The notes beneath the pieces are model-generated. The model saw only the letters and a program-made list of their open reading frames with translations, had not been told where the DNA came from and did not search any database. Shown in pieces: positions 1 to 6,811 of a stretch of 6,811 bases of DNA. The DNA lies in NCBI GenBank assembly GCA_021845835.1, contig JAJZVE010000249.1, positions 1 through 6,811 of the forward strand, in the 5' to 3' direction. The position numbers and the translations under genes are program-made. The stretch is from Pseudomonadota bacterium (GTDB taxonomy: Bacteria; Pseudomonadota; Alphaproteobacteria; Acetobacterales; Acetobacteraceae). Every line of letters begins with the position of its first letter. Positions within the stretch are counted from its first letter, which is position 1.

Positions 1-2158
1 CCGCGTGTTCCTCCGCCGCCGCCCAAGCGCGTTCCGGGTCGTCCGCGCCGGCGTCGCGCAGCGTCGCCGAGGTGACCAGCAGCCCGTGCGCCGGGCGCGC
101 CAGCGTGGTGGCGAAAGGCACCGTCGGGTCCAGCCAGTGCCGGTGCAGCCCGACATCGGCCTCCGTCCCGCGCGGCCCGCCGTCGCGCCGGTCGAGGCGG
201 AGGAACAGCACATGCGCCGGCCGCACCCCCGGCTCCGCCGGCGCGGACGCAACCGTGCGCAGCATCGCCTGCCAGCCCGCCAGCGGATCGAGCGCGCGGC
301 GGCGCAGCGAGCGGCACACCGCCTCGATGCGGTTGCGCTCGGCTTCCTCCAGCGTCGCGGCCTCGTCGGTCAGGCGCGCGGCGAGGCGTTCGGCGAGCGT
401 GGCCAGCGGCGCCGCGAGCCGCGCCAGCGCCCGTCCCAGCGTCGCCGCCGCCTCCGGCAATTCGGGCAGGACGGGGTGCAGATCGCATTCCAGGCTGAAC
501 GGCCCGGCGGCGGCATCGTCGGACTGGCGCGCCAGCACCTGCCGGCGCAGCAGGCGCAGCACCGCCTCGGTCGGGTTGGGCCGGCCCGGCTCCACGCCCG
601 CCAGCTCCGGCCCCGGATCGATCAGGCGCGTCGCCCAGCCGATGCCGGGCAGCGCCCGCGCCGCCTGCAAGGCCGCCTCCATCGGCGCGGTCAGGTCGGG
701 CCGGTCGGCGACCAGATCCTCGATGCGCCGGCGCAGGCCGCGCGCGCGCGACCGCCCGCCCTCCGCACCCAGCAGCCAGCGGCGCAGCTCCGCCGTTTCC
801 GCGCCCGACAGCTCGTCGGAGAAGGCGCTGTCGGCGGCGGCGAACAGGTGGTGCCCCTCGTCGAACACGTAGCGCAGCGGCACCGTGGCGTCGTCGATCC
901 CTCCCCACACCGCCTGCGCCATCACCAGCGCGTGATTCGCCACCACGAGGTCGGCGGCGCGGGCGCGGCGGATAGTGTGCTCGACGAAGCAGCGCCTGAA
1001 ATGCGCGCAGGCGCTGTAGAGGCACTCGCCGCGCCGGTCGGCGAGGCCGGCGAGCAGGCCGGCGCCGAACAGCTCGGCGAACCAGCCGGGCAGGTCGCCG
1101 CCTTGCAGGTCGCCGTCCGCGGTCGCCAGCACCCAGCGCGCCACGAGCCCGAGCGGCACCACGCCGGCCACCCCGAAGCCGCCGCCGGCGCTGTTCACGG
1201 CGTCCTCATAATTCAGCAAACACAGATAGTTCTCCCGACCTTTTCGTACCACGACACGGCGGCGCCGTTGCTCCGGATCGGGGTAGAGGCGGGCCAGTTC
1301 GGCGTCGATCTGGCGTTGCAGATGGCGCGTGAAGGTGGAGACCCAGACCGCGCTGCCGTTGCGTTCGGCCCACAGGCTGGCCGGCGCGATGTAGCCGAGC
1401 GTCTTGCCGGTGCCGGTGCCGGCCTCCGCCAGCACGGCATGCGGCGCACCCGTCTGCACCCGCGCCGCGAACGCGGCGGCCACGGCGGCGGCGTAATCGG
1501 CCTGGCCGGGCCGCTGTTCGGCATCGGGGCCGAGCATGGCGGCGAGGCGGGCGCGCGCTTCCTGCGGCTGCACCTCGTGCGCGGCGGGCGGCGGCGGCGG
1601 CGCGGTCTCCTCCCATTCCGGCAGGCGGTGCCAGACGCGCAGGCTGGCATTATCGGGCGCCGTTGCCGCCCCACCGCCCAGCGCCGCCAGGATGGAGGCC
1701 GCCCAGCCCCAGCCGGCGCGGCCCATACGGGCGGCGAGCGCGGCGGCGTCGCGGTGGAGCGGCGTCTCCCGCCCGGCGGCGAGCCGCGCCAGCAGCGTGC
1801 GCGCGAGGTCGGGCAGCGCGAGGCAGGCGGCTTCCGGGTCCGCCGGCGGCGGCGCGTCCAGCGCCAGCGCGAGGCCGCGCGGCGTCGGCACCACCGGGCG
1901 CGCCGGCAGCACGAAGGCGAACAGTTCCAGCAGGTCGAGCGCGGCGGCGCCGGCGAGGCCAAGGCGGCGCAGCGTCGCCGGGGCATGCACCAGCAGCGGC
2001 GGTGCCATGCCGCGCAGCGCCCGCCCGGCCGCATCCGCCGGCAGGTCCAGCACCTCGCCGTCCGTGGTCAGAATCACGGCGCGGCCGATCCCGGCCACCA
2101 CGGCGGGCGCGTCCGGCAGGATCAGGCGTGGCGGCGCGCCGGCGTCGGGACGGGGCAT
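1..2158 (-). CDS. DinG/XPD-family Fe-S ATP-dependent DNA helicase (5' part of gene; 3' end outside window)
   Basis: Reading the minus strand from the ATG at 2158-2156 gives an uninterrupted frame of 719 codons that runs off the left edge. It carries superfamily 2 helicase motifs in the right order: a Q-motif-like RPGQ (about residues 216-219), Walker A AGTGTGKT (K252), motif Ia-like VSTFTRHLQRQI, a motif II box DEGHH (433-437) and LLVTSATLRD (S697-L700). Four cysteines (C313, C379, C384, C390) lie between Walker A and DEGHH, as in the 4Fe-4S domain of DinG/XPD helicases, and are followed by VVANHALV (N408, H409). Family members unwind DNA 5'-3' using ATP and serve in repair or resolution of replication blocks. 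Motifs V and VI and the C-terminus are not in the window. Residues 1 to about 200 are an extra N-terminal region that weakly resembles a decayed DEDD exonuclease. The start is supported by a TATAGT box 6 nt upstream; there is no Shine-Dalgarno. The family call is firm; the specific cellular role is not, so no symbol is given. Confidence 0.93.
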   Translation of the reverse strand, partial: MPRPDAGAPPRLILPDAPAVVAGIGRAVILTTDGEVLDLPADAAGRALRGMAPPLLVHAPATLRRLGLAGAAALDLLELFAFVLPARPVVPTPRGLALALDAPPPADPEAACLALPDLARTLLARLAAGRETPLHRDAAALAARMGRAGWGWAASILAALGGGAATAPDNASLRVWHRLPEWEETAPPPPPAAHEVQPQEARARLAAMLGPDAEQRPGQADYAAAVAAAFAARVQTGAPHAVLAEAGTGTGKTLGYIAPASLWAERNGSAVWVSTFTRHLQRQIDAELARLYPDPEQRRRRVVVRKGRENYLCLLNYEDAVNSAGGGFGVAGVVPLGLVARWVLATADGDLQGGDLPGWFAELFGAGLLAGLADRRGECLYSACAHFRRCFVEHTIRRARAADLVVANHALVMAQAVWGGIDDATVPLRYVFDEGHHLFAAADSAFSDELSGAETAELRRWLLGAEGGRSRARGLRRRIEDLVADRPDLTAPMEAALQAARALPGIGWATRLIDPGPELAGVEPGRPNPTEAVLRLLRRQVLARQSDDAAAGPFSLECDLHPVLPELPEAAATLGRALARLAAPLATLAERLAARLTDEAATLEEAERNRIEAVCRSLRRRALDPLAGWQAMLRTVASAPAEPGVRPAHVLFLRLDRRDGGPRGTEADVGLHRHWLDPTVPFATTLARPAHGLLVTSATLRDAGADDPERAWAAAEEHA

Positions 2159-2164
2159 GCTGCC

Positions 2165-2192
2165 ACTATAGGCGGGCCTGACGATTGACCAA
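2165..2192 (-). promoter_or_regulatory. Predicted promoter of the helicase gene, leaderless geometry
   Basis: On the minus strand, TATAGT (2170-2165, five of six matches to the sigma-70 -10 consensus) lies 16 bp downstream of TTGGTC (2192-2187, only three of six -35 matches). Just six bases separate the -10 box from the helicase ATG at 2158. A start 6-7 bases after the -10 would therefore fall on or next to the A of ATG, giving a leaderless mRNA. No Shine-Dalgarno is seen, which fits. This is prediction from sequence only. Confidence 0.45.
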
Positions 2193-2213
2193 CCCTTGGC
2201 CGGTCCATAGCTT
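2185..2213 (+). promoter_or_regulatory. Predicted lysK promoter, leaderless geometry
   Basis: TTGACC (2185-2190, five of six matches to the -35 consensus) and TAGCTT (2208-2213, weak -10, three of six) are separated by an ideal 17 bp. The ATG at 2221 begins seven bases after the -10, so the transcript would start at or beside the initiation codon. No Shine-Dalgarno precedes 2221. The -35 overlaps the -35 of the divergent helicase promoter (2187-2192). The weak -10 makes this tentative. Confidence 0.4.
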
Positions 2214-2220
2214 GCGCCGG

Positions 2221-3813
2221 ATGCCCGATACGGTTCGCAACATGCTGTCCGCCCTGCCGAAGTCATGGCCGTTCGAGGAAGCGGCGAAACTGGCCGCCCG
2301 CCTGGAGGCCAGCGGGCGTGAGGCGGCGCTGTTCGAAACCGGCTACGGTCCGTCCGGCCTGCCGCATATCGGCACCTTCGGCGAGGTGGCGCGCACCACC
2401 TGGGTGCGCAACGCCTTCACCGTGCTGACCGGCCGGCCCTCGCGCCTGATCGCGTTCAGCGACGACATGGACGGGCTGCGCAAGGTGCCGGACAACGTGC
2501 CGAACCAGGCGATGCTGCGCGGCCATCTCGGCCAGCCGCTGACCCGCATCCCCGATCCGTTCGGCACCCATGCGAGCTTCGGCGCCCACAACAACGCGCG
2601 GCTGCGCAGCTTCCTCGACGGGTTCGGCTTCGCCTACGAATTCGCTTCCGCCACCGACTACTATGCGTCCGGCCGCTTCGATGCGGCCCTGCGGCGGGTG
2701 CTGGAGCGGCACGAGGAGATCGTCGCCGTGATCCTGCCGACGCTGGGGGCGGAACGGCAGGCGACCTATTCGCCGTTCCTGCCGATCCATCCGCGCACCG
2801 GCATCGTCATGCAGGTGAGGATCGAGCGCACCGACGCCGATGCCGGCACCGTCGCCTGGCGCGATCCCGATGACGGCGCGTGGTTCGAAACGCCGGTCAC
2901 CGGCGGCGCCTGCAAGCTGCAATGGAAGGCCGACTGGGCGATGCGCTGGCACGCGCTCGGCGTCGATTACGAGATGTCGGGCAAGGACCTGATCGACAGC
3001 GTGCGCCTGTCCGGCCGCATCTGCCGCATCCTGGGCAGCGAGCCGCCGGTCGGCTTCACCTACGAGCTGTTTCTCGACGAGCACGCGCAGAAGATCAGCA
3101 AAAGCAAGGGCAACGGGATCGCGGTCGAGGAATGGCTGCGCTACGCGCCGCCGGAGAGCCTGGCGCAATTCATGTTCGCTGCCCCGCAGCGTGCCAAGCG
3201 GCTCTATTTCGACGTGATCCCGCGCGCGACGGACGAGTATCTCGCCAATGCCGAGAAGGCGCGGGTGCAGCCGCCGGCGGAGGCGATGGCGAATCCGGCC
3301 TGGCACATCCATGCCGGCCAGGTGCCCGACTCGGCGCACAGCCCGCTGTCCTTCGCCATGCTGCTCAATCTGGCGAGCGTGGTGAACGCAGACTCGGCAG
3401 ACATCCTGTGGGGCTTCATCCGCCGCTACAACCCGCACGCGACCCCGCAGGCGATGCCGTTCCTGGCCAGGCTGGTCGGCTATGCGCTCGCCTACTACCG
3501 GGACTTCGTGCGCCCGGCCAAGCGGTTCCGCGCGCCGGACGCGACGGAGCAGGCGGCGCTGGCCGACCTGGGGGAAACGCTGGCGGCGCTGTCGCCGGAC
3601 CTCGCGGCCGAGGACATCCAGAACGCGATCTATACCGTCGGCAAGCGCCACCCGTTCGCGGACCTGCGGGCGTGGTTCGCGTGCCTCTATCAGGTGCTGC
3701 TCGGTCAGCCGGACGGGCCGCGCTTCGGGCAGTTCGTGGCGCTCTACGGGATCGCCGAGACGGTGGTGCTGATCCGTTCCACGCTCGCGCGCCCCGCCGA
3801 CGCCGCCGCCTGA
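2221..3813 (+). CDS. lysK: Class I lysyl-tRNA synthetase
   Basis: The 530-residue product attaches lysine to tRNA(Lys) in the cytoplasm using ATP. It is a class I synthetase, structurally unrelated to the class II LysS of most bacteria. Visible signatures are [12 protein letters not shown], with the HIGH-type motif HIGT at residues 49-52; [15 protein letters not shown] from about residue 80; the family-typical segment [20 protein letters not shown] from about 236; and KISKSKGNG, the KMSKS-type loop, at 291-295. The C-terminal part should be the helical anticodon-binding region. Length is normal for alphaproteobacterial forms and all signatures are intact. Start choice: ATG 2221 fits the predicted promoter. 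TTG 2185 would add 12 residues but lies in the -35 element, and ATG 2242 would remove seven residues; neither has a clear ribosome binding site. The gene is followed after 13 bp by an MprF-like gene that may draw on its product, and it diverges from the helicase gene across 62 bp. Confidence 0.96.
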   Translation: MPDTVRNMLSALPKSWPFEEAAKLAARLEASGREAALFETGYGPSGLPHIGTFGEVARTTWVRNAFTVLTGRPSRLIAFSDDMDGLRKVPDNVPNQAMLRGHLGQPLTRIPDPFGTHASFGAHNNARLRSFLDGFGFAYEFASATDYYASGRFDAALRRVLERHEEIVAVILPTLGAERQATYSPFLPIHPRTGIVMQVRIERTDADAGTVAWRDPDDGAWFETPVTGGACKLQWKADWAMRWHALGVDYEMSGKDLIDSVRLSGRICRILGSEPPVGFTYELFLDEHAQKISKSKGNGIAVEEWLRYAPPESLAQFMFAAPQRAKRLYFDVIPRATDEYLANAEKARVQPPAEAMANPAWHIHAGQVPDSAHSPLSFAMLLNLASVVNADSADILWGFIRRYNPHATPQAMPFLARLVGYALAYYRDFVRPAKRFRAPDATEQAALADLGETLAALSPDLAAEDIQNAIYTVGKRHPFADLRAWFACLYQVLLGQPDGPRFGQFVALYGIAETVVLIRSTLARPADAAA

Positions 3814-3814
3814 C

Positions 3815-3819
3815 GAGGG
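3815..3819 (+). promoter_or_regulatory. Shine-Dalgarno for the mprF-like gene
   Basis: GAGGG sits two bases after the lysK stop codon (3811-3813) and seven bases before the GTG at 3827. It decides in favour of the GTG start over later internal codons and suggests translation from a shared lysK-mprF transcript. Confidence 0.7.
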
Positions 3820-3826
3820 CGCCGCG

Positions 3827-5854
3827 GTGTCGCCGCGCAGCGTGGAACGGTGGAAAACGGCGCTGCGGCACGCACCGGCACTGCTCGGCGTCGCGCTGCT
3901 GATCGGCGCTGTCTATGTCGTGCAGCGCGAGTTCCGCAATCTGCGCGTCGCCGACATCCATCACGCGCTGATGCAGATCCCGGTGCGCTCGCTGGCCGTC
4001 GCGTTTGGCTGGAATCTCGCCGCCTACGGCGTGCTGACGTTCTACGACCGGCTGGGCACGTATTACGCCGGGCATGCGATCGGCTACGCCCGCGTGGCGT
4101 TCGCGTCGTTCTGTGCCTACGCGCTATCGCACAATCTCGGCTTCGCGGCGGTGTCGGGTGCCGCGGTACGCTACCGGCTCTATACCCACTGGGGCCTGTC
4201 CCCGGCGCAGATCGCGCGGGTGATCGCGTTCTGCAGCCTGACCTTCGGCCTCGGCGGCATCGCGCTCGCCGGCACCATCCTGTTCATCGAACCGGGGGCG
4301 GTGCCGTTCCTGGGCACGCACGCACCGCGCTGGGCGATGTACGCGTTCGGCACCCTGCTGTTGGGTTTCGACATCCTCTATGTCGTGCTGTCGCGGCTGG
4401 TGCCGCGCTTCCGGCTGTTCGGCCATCTGATCGAACTGCCGGGCTGGCGCATGGCGCTGCTGCAAGTGGCGCTCGCGACCGTCGATGTCGCGGTGACGGC
4501 GGCGGTGTTCTACGCGCTGCTGCCGCCGGCGCACGGGCTGACCTACATGCGCTTCGTCGGCGTCTATCTGGCGTCCTATTCGGCCGGCCTGCTGGCGACG
4601 CTGCCGGGCGGCATCGGCGTGTTCGACGGCGCCATGCTGCTCGGGCTCGCGCCCTATCTGCCGGCGCCGCGCATCGTCGGCGCGATCCTGGTGTTCCGGC
4701 TGTACTACTACATCATCCCGCTGTTCCTGGCCGGCAGCCTGTTCGCCGGCAACGAGTTCCTGCTGCGCGGGCGGACGATCCTGCGCGGCGGCATCGCGCC
4801 GATCGGGCGCATCAGCGAGCCGGATTTCGCGGTCGCCGCCGGCGCCGGGGCGGTGGCGCTGTGCGGGTTCCTGCTGCTCGCGCTCGGCGTGCTGGAACAG
4901 CGGCCCGACTATTCCTGGATCGACGCCGATTATGCCGCGGTGGCGGCGCAGGCCGGGGAGTTCATGCCCTCGCTGATCGGGGCGGCGCTGATGGTGCTGG
5001 CGGTCGCGGTGTCGCAGCGTGTCAATCTGGCCTGGGGCGCCACGCTGACGCTGCTGCTGGCCGGTGCCGCGCTGATGGTGGCGCAGGGCGAGCCGCTGTG
5101 GGTGCCGGGCGTGCTGCTGCTGGCGGCGCTGCTGATCGCGCCCTATCGCCGCGCCTTCTACCGCCATGCGCGGCTGCTCTCCGGCCCGCTGGACACGGCG
5201 ACGGCGGTGCCGCTGCTGACGCTGGGCGTGTGCGTGCTGGCGCTGGCCGCGTTCGAGCGGCATGTGCGCTGGCTGTCCGACAACAGCTTCTGGGAAGTGA
5301 TCCTGTCGCGCGACGTGCCGAACTCGCTGCGCGCCTCGGTCGCGCTGACCGTCGGGCTGGGATTGCTCGCGATGTGGCGGCTGCTGCGGCCGCGCCGGGT
5401 CAGTTGGGCGCCGTGGAATGCCGCGCAACGATTGCGCTACGCGGCGCTGGGCGCCGCCCCGCCGGCGGTGGCGGACGGGCTGGTGTGGGGCGAGGCGGAG
5501 CGCGCCGCGGTGCCGTTCCGCCGCCTCGGCCGCACGCTGCTGGCGCTCGGCGATCCGGCCGGCAACGAGGCCGACAAGGTTTCGGCGGTCTGGCGGCTGC
5601 GCGACCTGGCGCAGCAGGAGGGGCGGGGGCCGGCGGTGTGGCAGGCAGGGCGCGGCCTGCTCGGCGTCTATGCCGATCTCGGCCTGGCCGCGCTGCCGCT
5701 GGACGCGGCGGGGCGGCTGCTGGACCGGGGCGACGATCCGGTGCCTCCGGCGGCCGGGTCGTTCCTGGTCTGCGCGCCTGAACGTGACCTGCCGACGCTG
5801 CTGCCGGCGCTGGCGCGGCTGGGCGAGCGCGCACGCGAGCATGCCGCGGAGTGA
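3827..5854 (+). CDS. mprF: MprF-like lysylphosphatidylglycerol synthase/flippase with shortened C-terminal transferase domain
   Basis: This 675-residue integral membrane protein starts at GTG 3827. Residues 1 to about 525 hold roughly 14 hydrophobic segments (for example 17-32, 55-73, 87-105, 130-154, 169-190, 208-232, 243-275, 282-307, 333-355, 380-396, 401-420, 423-439, 458-475, 500-520). They include PGGIGVFDGAML (260-271), typical of the UPF0104/LPG-synthase membrane domain that translocates aminoacylated phosphatidylglycerol in MprF. The cytosolic tail begins like the MprF transferase domain (DUF2156, paired GNAT folds): LLALGDPAGNE (571-581), then WRLRDLAQQ and VYADLGLAALPL (614-625). 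It ends about 50 residues later. Full MprF proteins are about 840-870 residues, so the second GNAT half, which carries much of the active site, is absent. A short tail stretch (about 646-666) loosely resembles the start of that missing part, which hints at internal deletion. No remainder is seen before glgX. The membrane family is secure; lysyl-transferase activity is doubtful, so flippase-only function is plausible. Placement behind lysK fits lysine lipid modification. Confidence 0.85.
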   Translation: MSPRSVERWKTALRHAPALLGVALLIGAVYVVQREFRNLRVADIHHALMQIPVRSLAVAFGWNLAAYGVLTFYDRLGTYYAGHAIGYARVAFASFCAYALSHNLGFAAVSGAAVRYRLYTHWGLSPAQIARVIAFCSLTFGLGGIALAGTILFIEPGAVPFLGTHAPRWAMYAFGTLLLGFDILYVVLSRLVPRFRLFGHLIELPGWRMALLQVALATVDVAVTAAVFYALLPPAHGLTYMRFVGVYLASYSAGLLATLPGGIGVFDGAMLLGLAPYLPAPRIVGAILVFRLYYYIIPLFLAGSLFAGNEFLLRGRTILRGGIAPIGRISEPDFAVAAGAGAVALCGFLLLALGVLEQRPDYSWIDADYAAVAAQAGEFMPSLIGAALMVLAVAVSQRVNLAWGATLTLLLAGAALMVAQGEPLWVPGVLLLAALLIAPYRRAFYRHARLLSGPLDTATAVPLLTLGVCVLALAAFERHVRWLSDNSFWEVILSRDVPNSLRASVALTVGLGLLAMWRLLRPRRVSWAPWNAAQRLRYAALGAAPPAVADGLVWGEAERAAVPFRRLGRTLLALGDPAGNEADKVSAVWRLRDLAQQEGRGPAVWQAGRGLLGVYADLGLAALPLDAAGRLLDRGDDPVPPAAGSFLVCAPERDLPTLLPALARLGERAREHAAE

Positions 5855-5890
5855 GGCCGGGACACGGGTCAAGCCATCGCGTCTGCGCCC

Positions 5891-5920
5891 GGAACCGTTG
5901 CCAGTCCCCGCGCTTATGCT
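5891..5920 (+). promoter_or_regulatory. Weak candidate promoter upstream of glgX
   Basis: The 90-bp gap between the mprF-like gene and glgX contains GGAAC (5891-5895) and TATGCT (5915-5920). GGAAC matches the -35 core of alphaproteobacterial EcfG general-stress promoters, but the expected CGTT -10 at 16-17 bp is poorly matched (GCTT at 5912-5915). TATGCT could be a weak sigma-70 -10 (four of six) without a good -35. No hairpin with a T-run is visible in the gap, so read-through from the lysK operon is also possible. Confidence 0.2.
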
Positions 5921-5933
5921 TGCGCACCGAAGC

Positions 5934-5938
5934 GGAGG
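5934..5938 (+). promoter_or_regulatory. Shine-Dalgarno of glgX
   Basis: GGAGG lies six bases before the ATG at 5945. It is the strongest ribosome binding site in the window and fixes the glgX start. Confidence 0.8.
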
Positions 5939-5944
5939 CGGCCC

Positions 5945-6811
5945 ATGTCCCCATCCACCACCCAGAAGACCCGCATCCGCGAGGGACTGCCGAACCCGCT
6001 CGGCGCCACCTGGGACGGGCTGGGCGTCAATTTCGCGCTGTTCTCCGCGCATGCGACGAAGGTGGAACTGTGTCTGTTCGACGACGACGGCACCACCGAG
6101 ATCCAGCGCATCGAACTACCCGAGTACACCGACGAGGTCTGGCACGGCTATCTGCCGGAAGGCCGGCCCGGCATGGTCTATGCCTATCGCGTGTACGGCC
6201 CCTACGTGCCCGACGAAGGCCACCGCTTCAACCCCAACAAGCTGCTGCTCGACCCGTACGCGAAAGGGCTGGTCGGCGAGCTGACCTGGAACCCGGCGGT
6301 GTTCGGCTACACGCTGGAGAGCGAGGACGACACCACATTCGACGAGCGCGACAGCGCCAGCTTCGTGCCGAAATGCCGCGTCATCGACCCCGCCTTCACC
6401 TGGGGCCGCGACCGTTCGCCGCAGATCGGGTGGGAACGCACGATCGTCTACGAAACCCATGTGCGCGGTTACACCATGCGCCATCCTTCGGTGCCGGAAC
6501 CGCTGCGCGGCACCTTCGCCGGTATGACCGTCAAGCCGGTGATCGACTACATCCGCAGCCTCGGCGTCACCTCGGTCGAGCTGCTGCCGATCCAGGCCTT
6601 CCTCAACGACAGCCAACTGCTCGAGCGCGGCCTCACCAACTACTGGGGCTACGACACGATCGGCTTCTTCGCCCCCGACGTGCGCTACACCGCGACGCAC
6701 GCCATCAATGAATTCAAGGAGATGGTCGCGCATCTGCACGACGCCGGGCTCGAAGTGATCCTCGATGTGGTGTATAATCATACCGCCGAGGGCAACGAAC
6801 GCGGGCCGACG
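5945..6811 (+). CDS. glgX: Glycogen debranching enzyme GlgX (5' part; 3' end outside window)
   Basis: The 289 visible codons encode the N-terminal part of a GH13 subfamily 11 isoamylase-type enzyme, usually about 700 residues. GlgX hydrolyses alpha-1,6 branches of phosphorylase-trimmed glycogen in the cytoplasm, releasing short maltodextrins. Residues of about 15-105 form the carbohydrate-binding CBM48 module, with PLGATWDGLGVNFALFSAHA and then VYAYRVYGPY followed by GHRFNPNKLLLDPYAK, which are hallmark GlgX segments. The catalytic barrel begins near WERTIVYETHVRGYTM, continues through LGVTSVELLPI and NYWGYDTIGFFAPD, and reaches conserved GH13 region I, DVVYNH (274-279), just before the edge. 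Catalytic Asp and Glu (regions II and III) lie beyond the window. The start has a good Shine-Dalgarno. No other glg genes are visible, so operon membership cannot be judged. TreZ and plant-type isoamylase are less likely because the N-terminal module reads as GlgX. Confidence 0.95.
   Translation, partial: MSPSTTQKTRIREGLPNPLGATWDGLGVNFALFSAHATKVELCLFDDDGTTEIQRIELPEYTDEVWHGYLPEGRPGMVYAYRVYGPYVPDEGHRFNPNKLLLDPYAKGLVGELTWNPAVFGYTLESEDDTTFDERDSASFVPKCRVIDPAFTWGRDRSPQIGWERTIVYETHVRGYTMRHPSVPEPLRGTFAGMTVKPVIDYIRSLGVTSVELLPIQAFLNDSQLLERGLTNYWGYDTIGFFAPDVRYTATHAINEFKEMVAHLHDAGLEVILDVVYNHTAEGNERGPT

Noticed and set aside
1206..2034. Minus-strand open frames of 136 and 273 codons inside the helicase gene
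   Set aside because: They are out of frame with the motif-bearing translation that starts at 2158 and have Arg/Ala/Pro-rich low-complexity products.
5..2188. A 727-codon open frame on the plus strand across the helicase gene
   Set aside because: Its translation is almost entirely Arg/Ala/Gly/Gln/Pro with no domain, while the opposite strand encodes a helicase with every expected motif. It is an antisense by-product of GC-rich codon use.
2263..3651. A 462-codon minus-strand open frame opposite lysK
   Set aside because: Its translation is rich in Arg, Gly and His with no recognisable domain; lysK on the other strand has intact HIGH and KMSKS motifs.
3850..5781. A second long plus-strand frame overlapping the mprF-like gene
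   Set aside because: The product is Arg/Ala/Gly-rich without membrane segments; the frame from 3827 gives about 14 hydrophobic segments and the PGGIGVFDG motif.
5855..5944. Rho-independent terminator after the mprF-like gene, or remains of the missing transferase half
   Set aside because: No stem followed by a T-run is visible, and 90 bp is too short to hold the roughly 150-200 missing residues in any frame.
4124..6052. A 642-codon minus-strand open frame opposite the mprF-like gene and start of glgX
   Set aside because: The product is Arg/Gln/His-rich low complexity, and it spans two well-supported genes on the plus strand.
5851..6711. A 286-codon plus-strand frame overlapping the start of glgX
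   Set aside because: It is a frame-shifted shadow of glgX: the frame from 5945 gives the CBM48 and GH13 motifs and has the Shine-Dalgarno.
1..6811. CRISPR arrays, tRNA or rRNA genes, insertion sequences, attachment sites
   Set aside because: No regularly spaced repeats, transposase-like coding, terminal inverted repeats or cloverleaf-like segments were seen; nearly all bases are accounted for by four genes.

Overview
The window comes from a chromosome with very high GC content. It is densely coded, with four protein genes and only short gaps. The tRNA ligase is a class I lysyl-tRNA synthetase, the form typical of archaea, spirochaetes and most Alphaproteobacteria. Together with the GC-rich codon use and the gene types, this suggests a GC-rich alphaproteobacterium, possibly Acetobacteraceae or a related Rhodospirillales/Acetobacterales lineage. 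That placement is inference; no rRNA or other marker is present.

Layout. (1) Positions 1-2158, minus strand: the first 719 codons of a DinG/XPD-type iron-sulfur DNA helicase whose 3' end lies beyond the left edge. (2) Positions 2159-2220: a 62-bp divergent intergenic region. It holds two promoter-like signals, one per direction, with overlapping -35 elements. Both place transcription starts at or next to the ATG, so both genes may be leaderless. (3) Positions 2221-3813, plus strand: lysK, class I lysyl-tRNA synthetase. (4) Positions 3827-5854, plus strand: an MprF-like membrane protein 13 bp downstream of lysK with its own Shine-Dalgarno, so probably in the same operon. It keeps the full set of about 14 membrane segments but only about the first half of the cytosolic lysyl-transferase domain. 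(5) Positions 5855-5944: a 90-bp gap with a good Shine-Dalgarno and no obvious terminator. (6) Positions 5945-6811, plus strand: the first 289 codons of glgX, glycogen debranching enzyme, cut by the right edge.

How the genes relate. LysK makes Lys-tRNA(Lys), which is the lysine donor for a complete MprF. The pair resembles an unfused, class I counterpart of the actinobacterial LysX arrangement, in which MprF is fused to a class II LysRS. Here, however, the transferase domain looks truncated, so the membrane protein may be only a lipid flippase or have another role. This is the most unusual point in the window. The helicase (DNA repair) and GlgX (glycogen breakdown) have no evident functional tie to the pair.

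I do not see a clearly new multi-gene system, mobile element, CRISPR array, tRNA or rRNA. The long antisense open frames are by-products of GC-rich coding.
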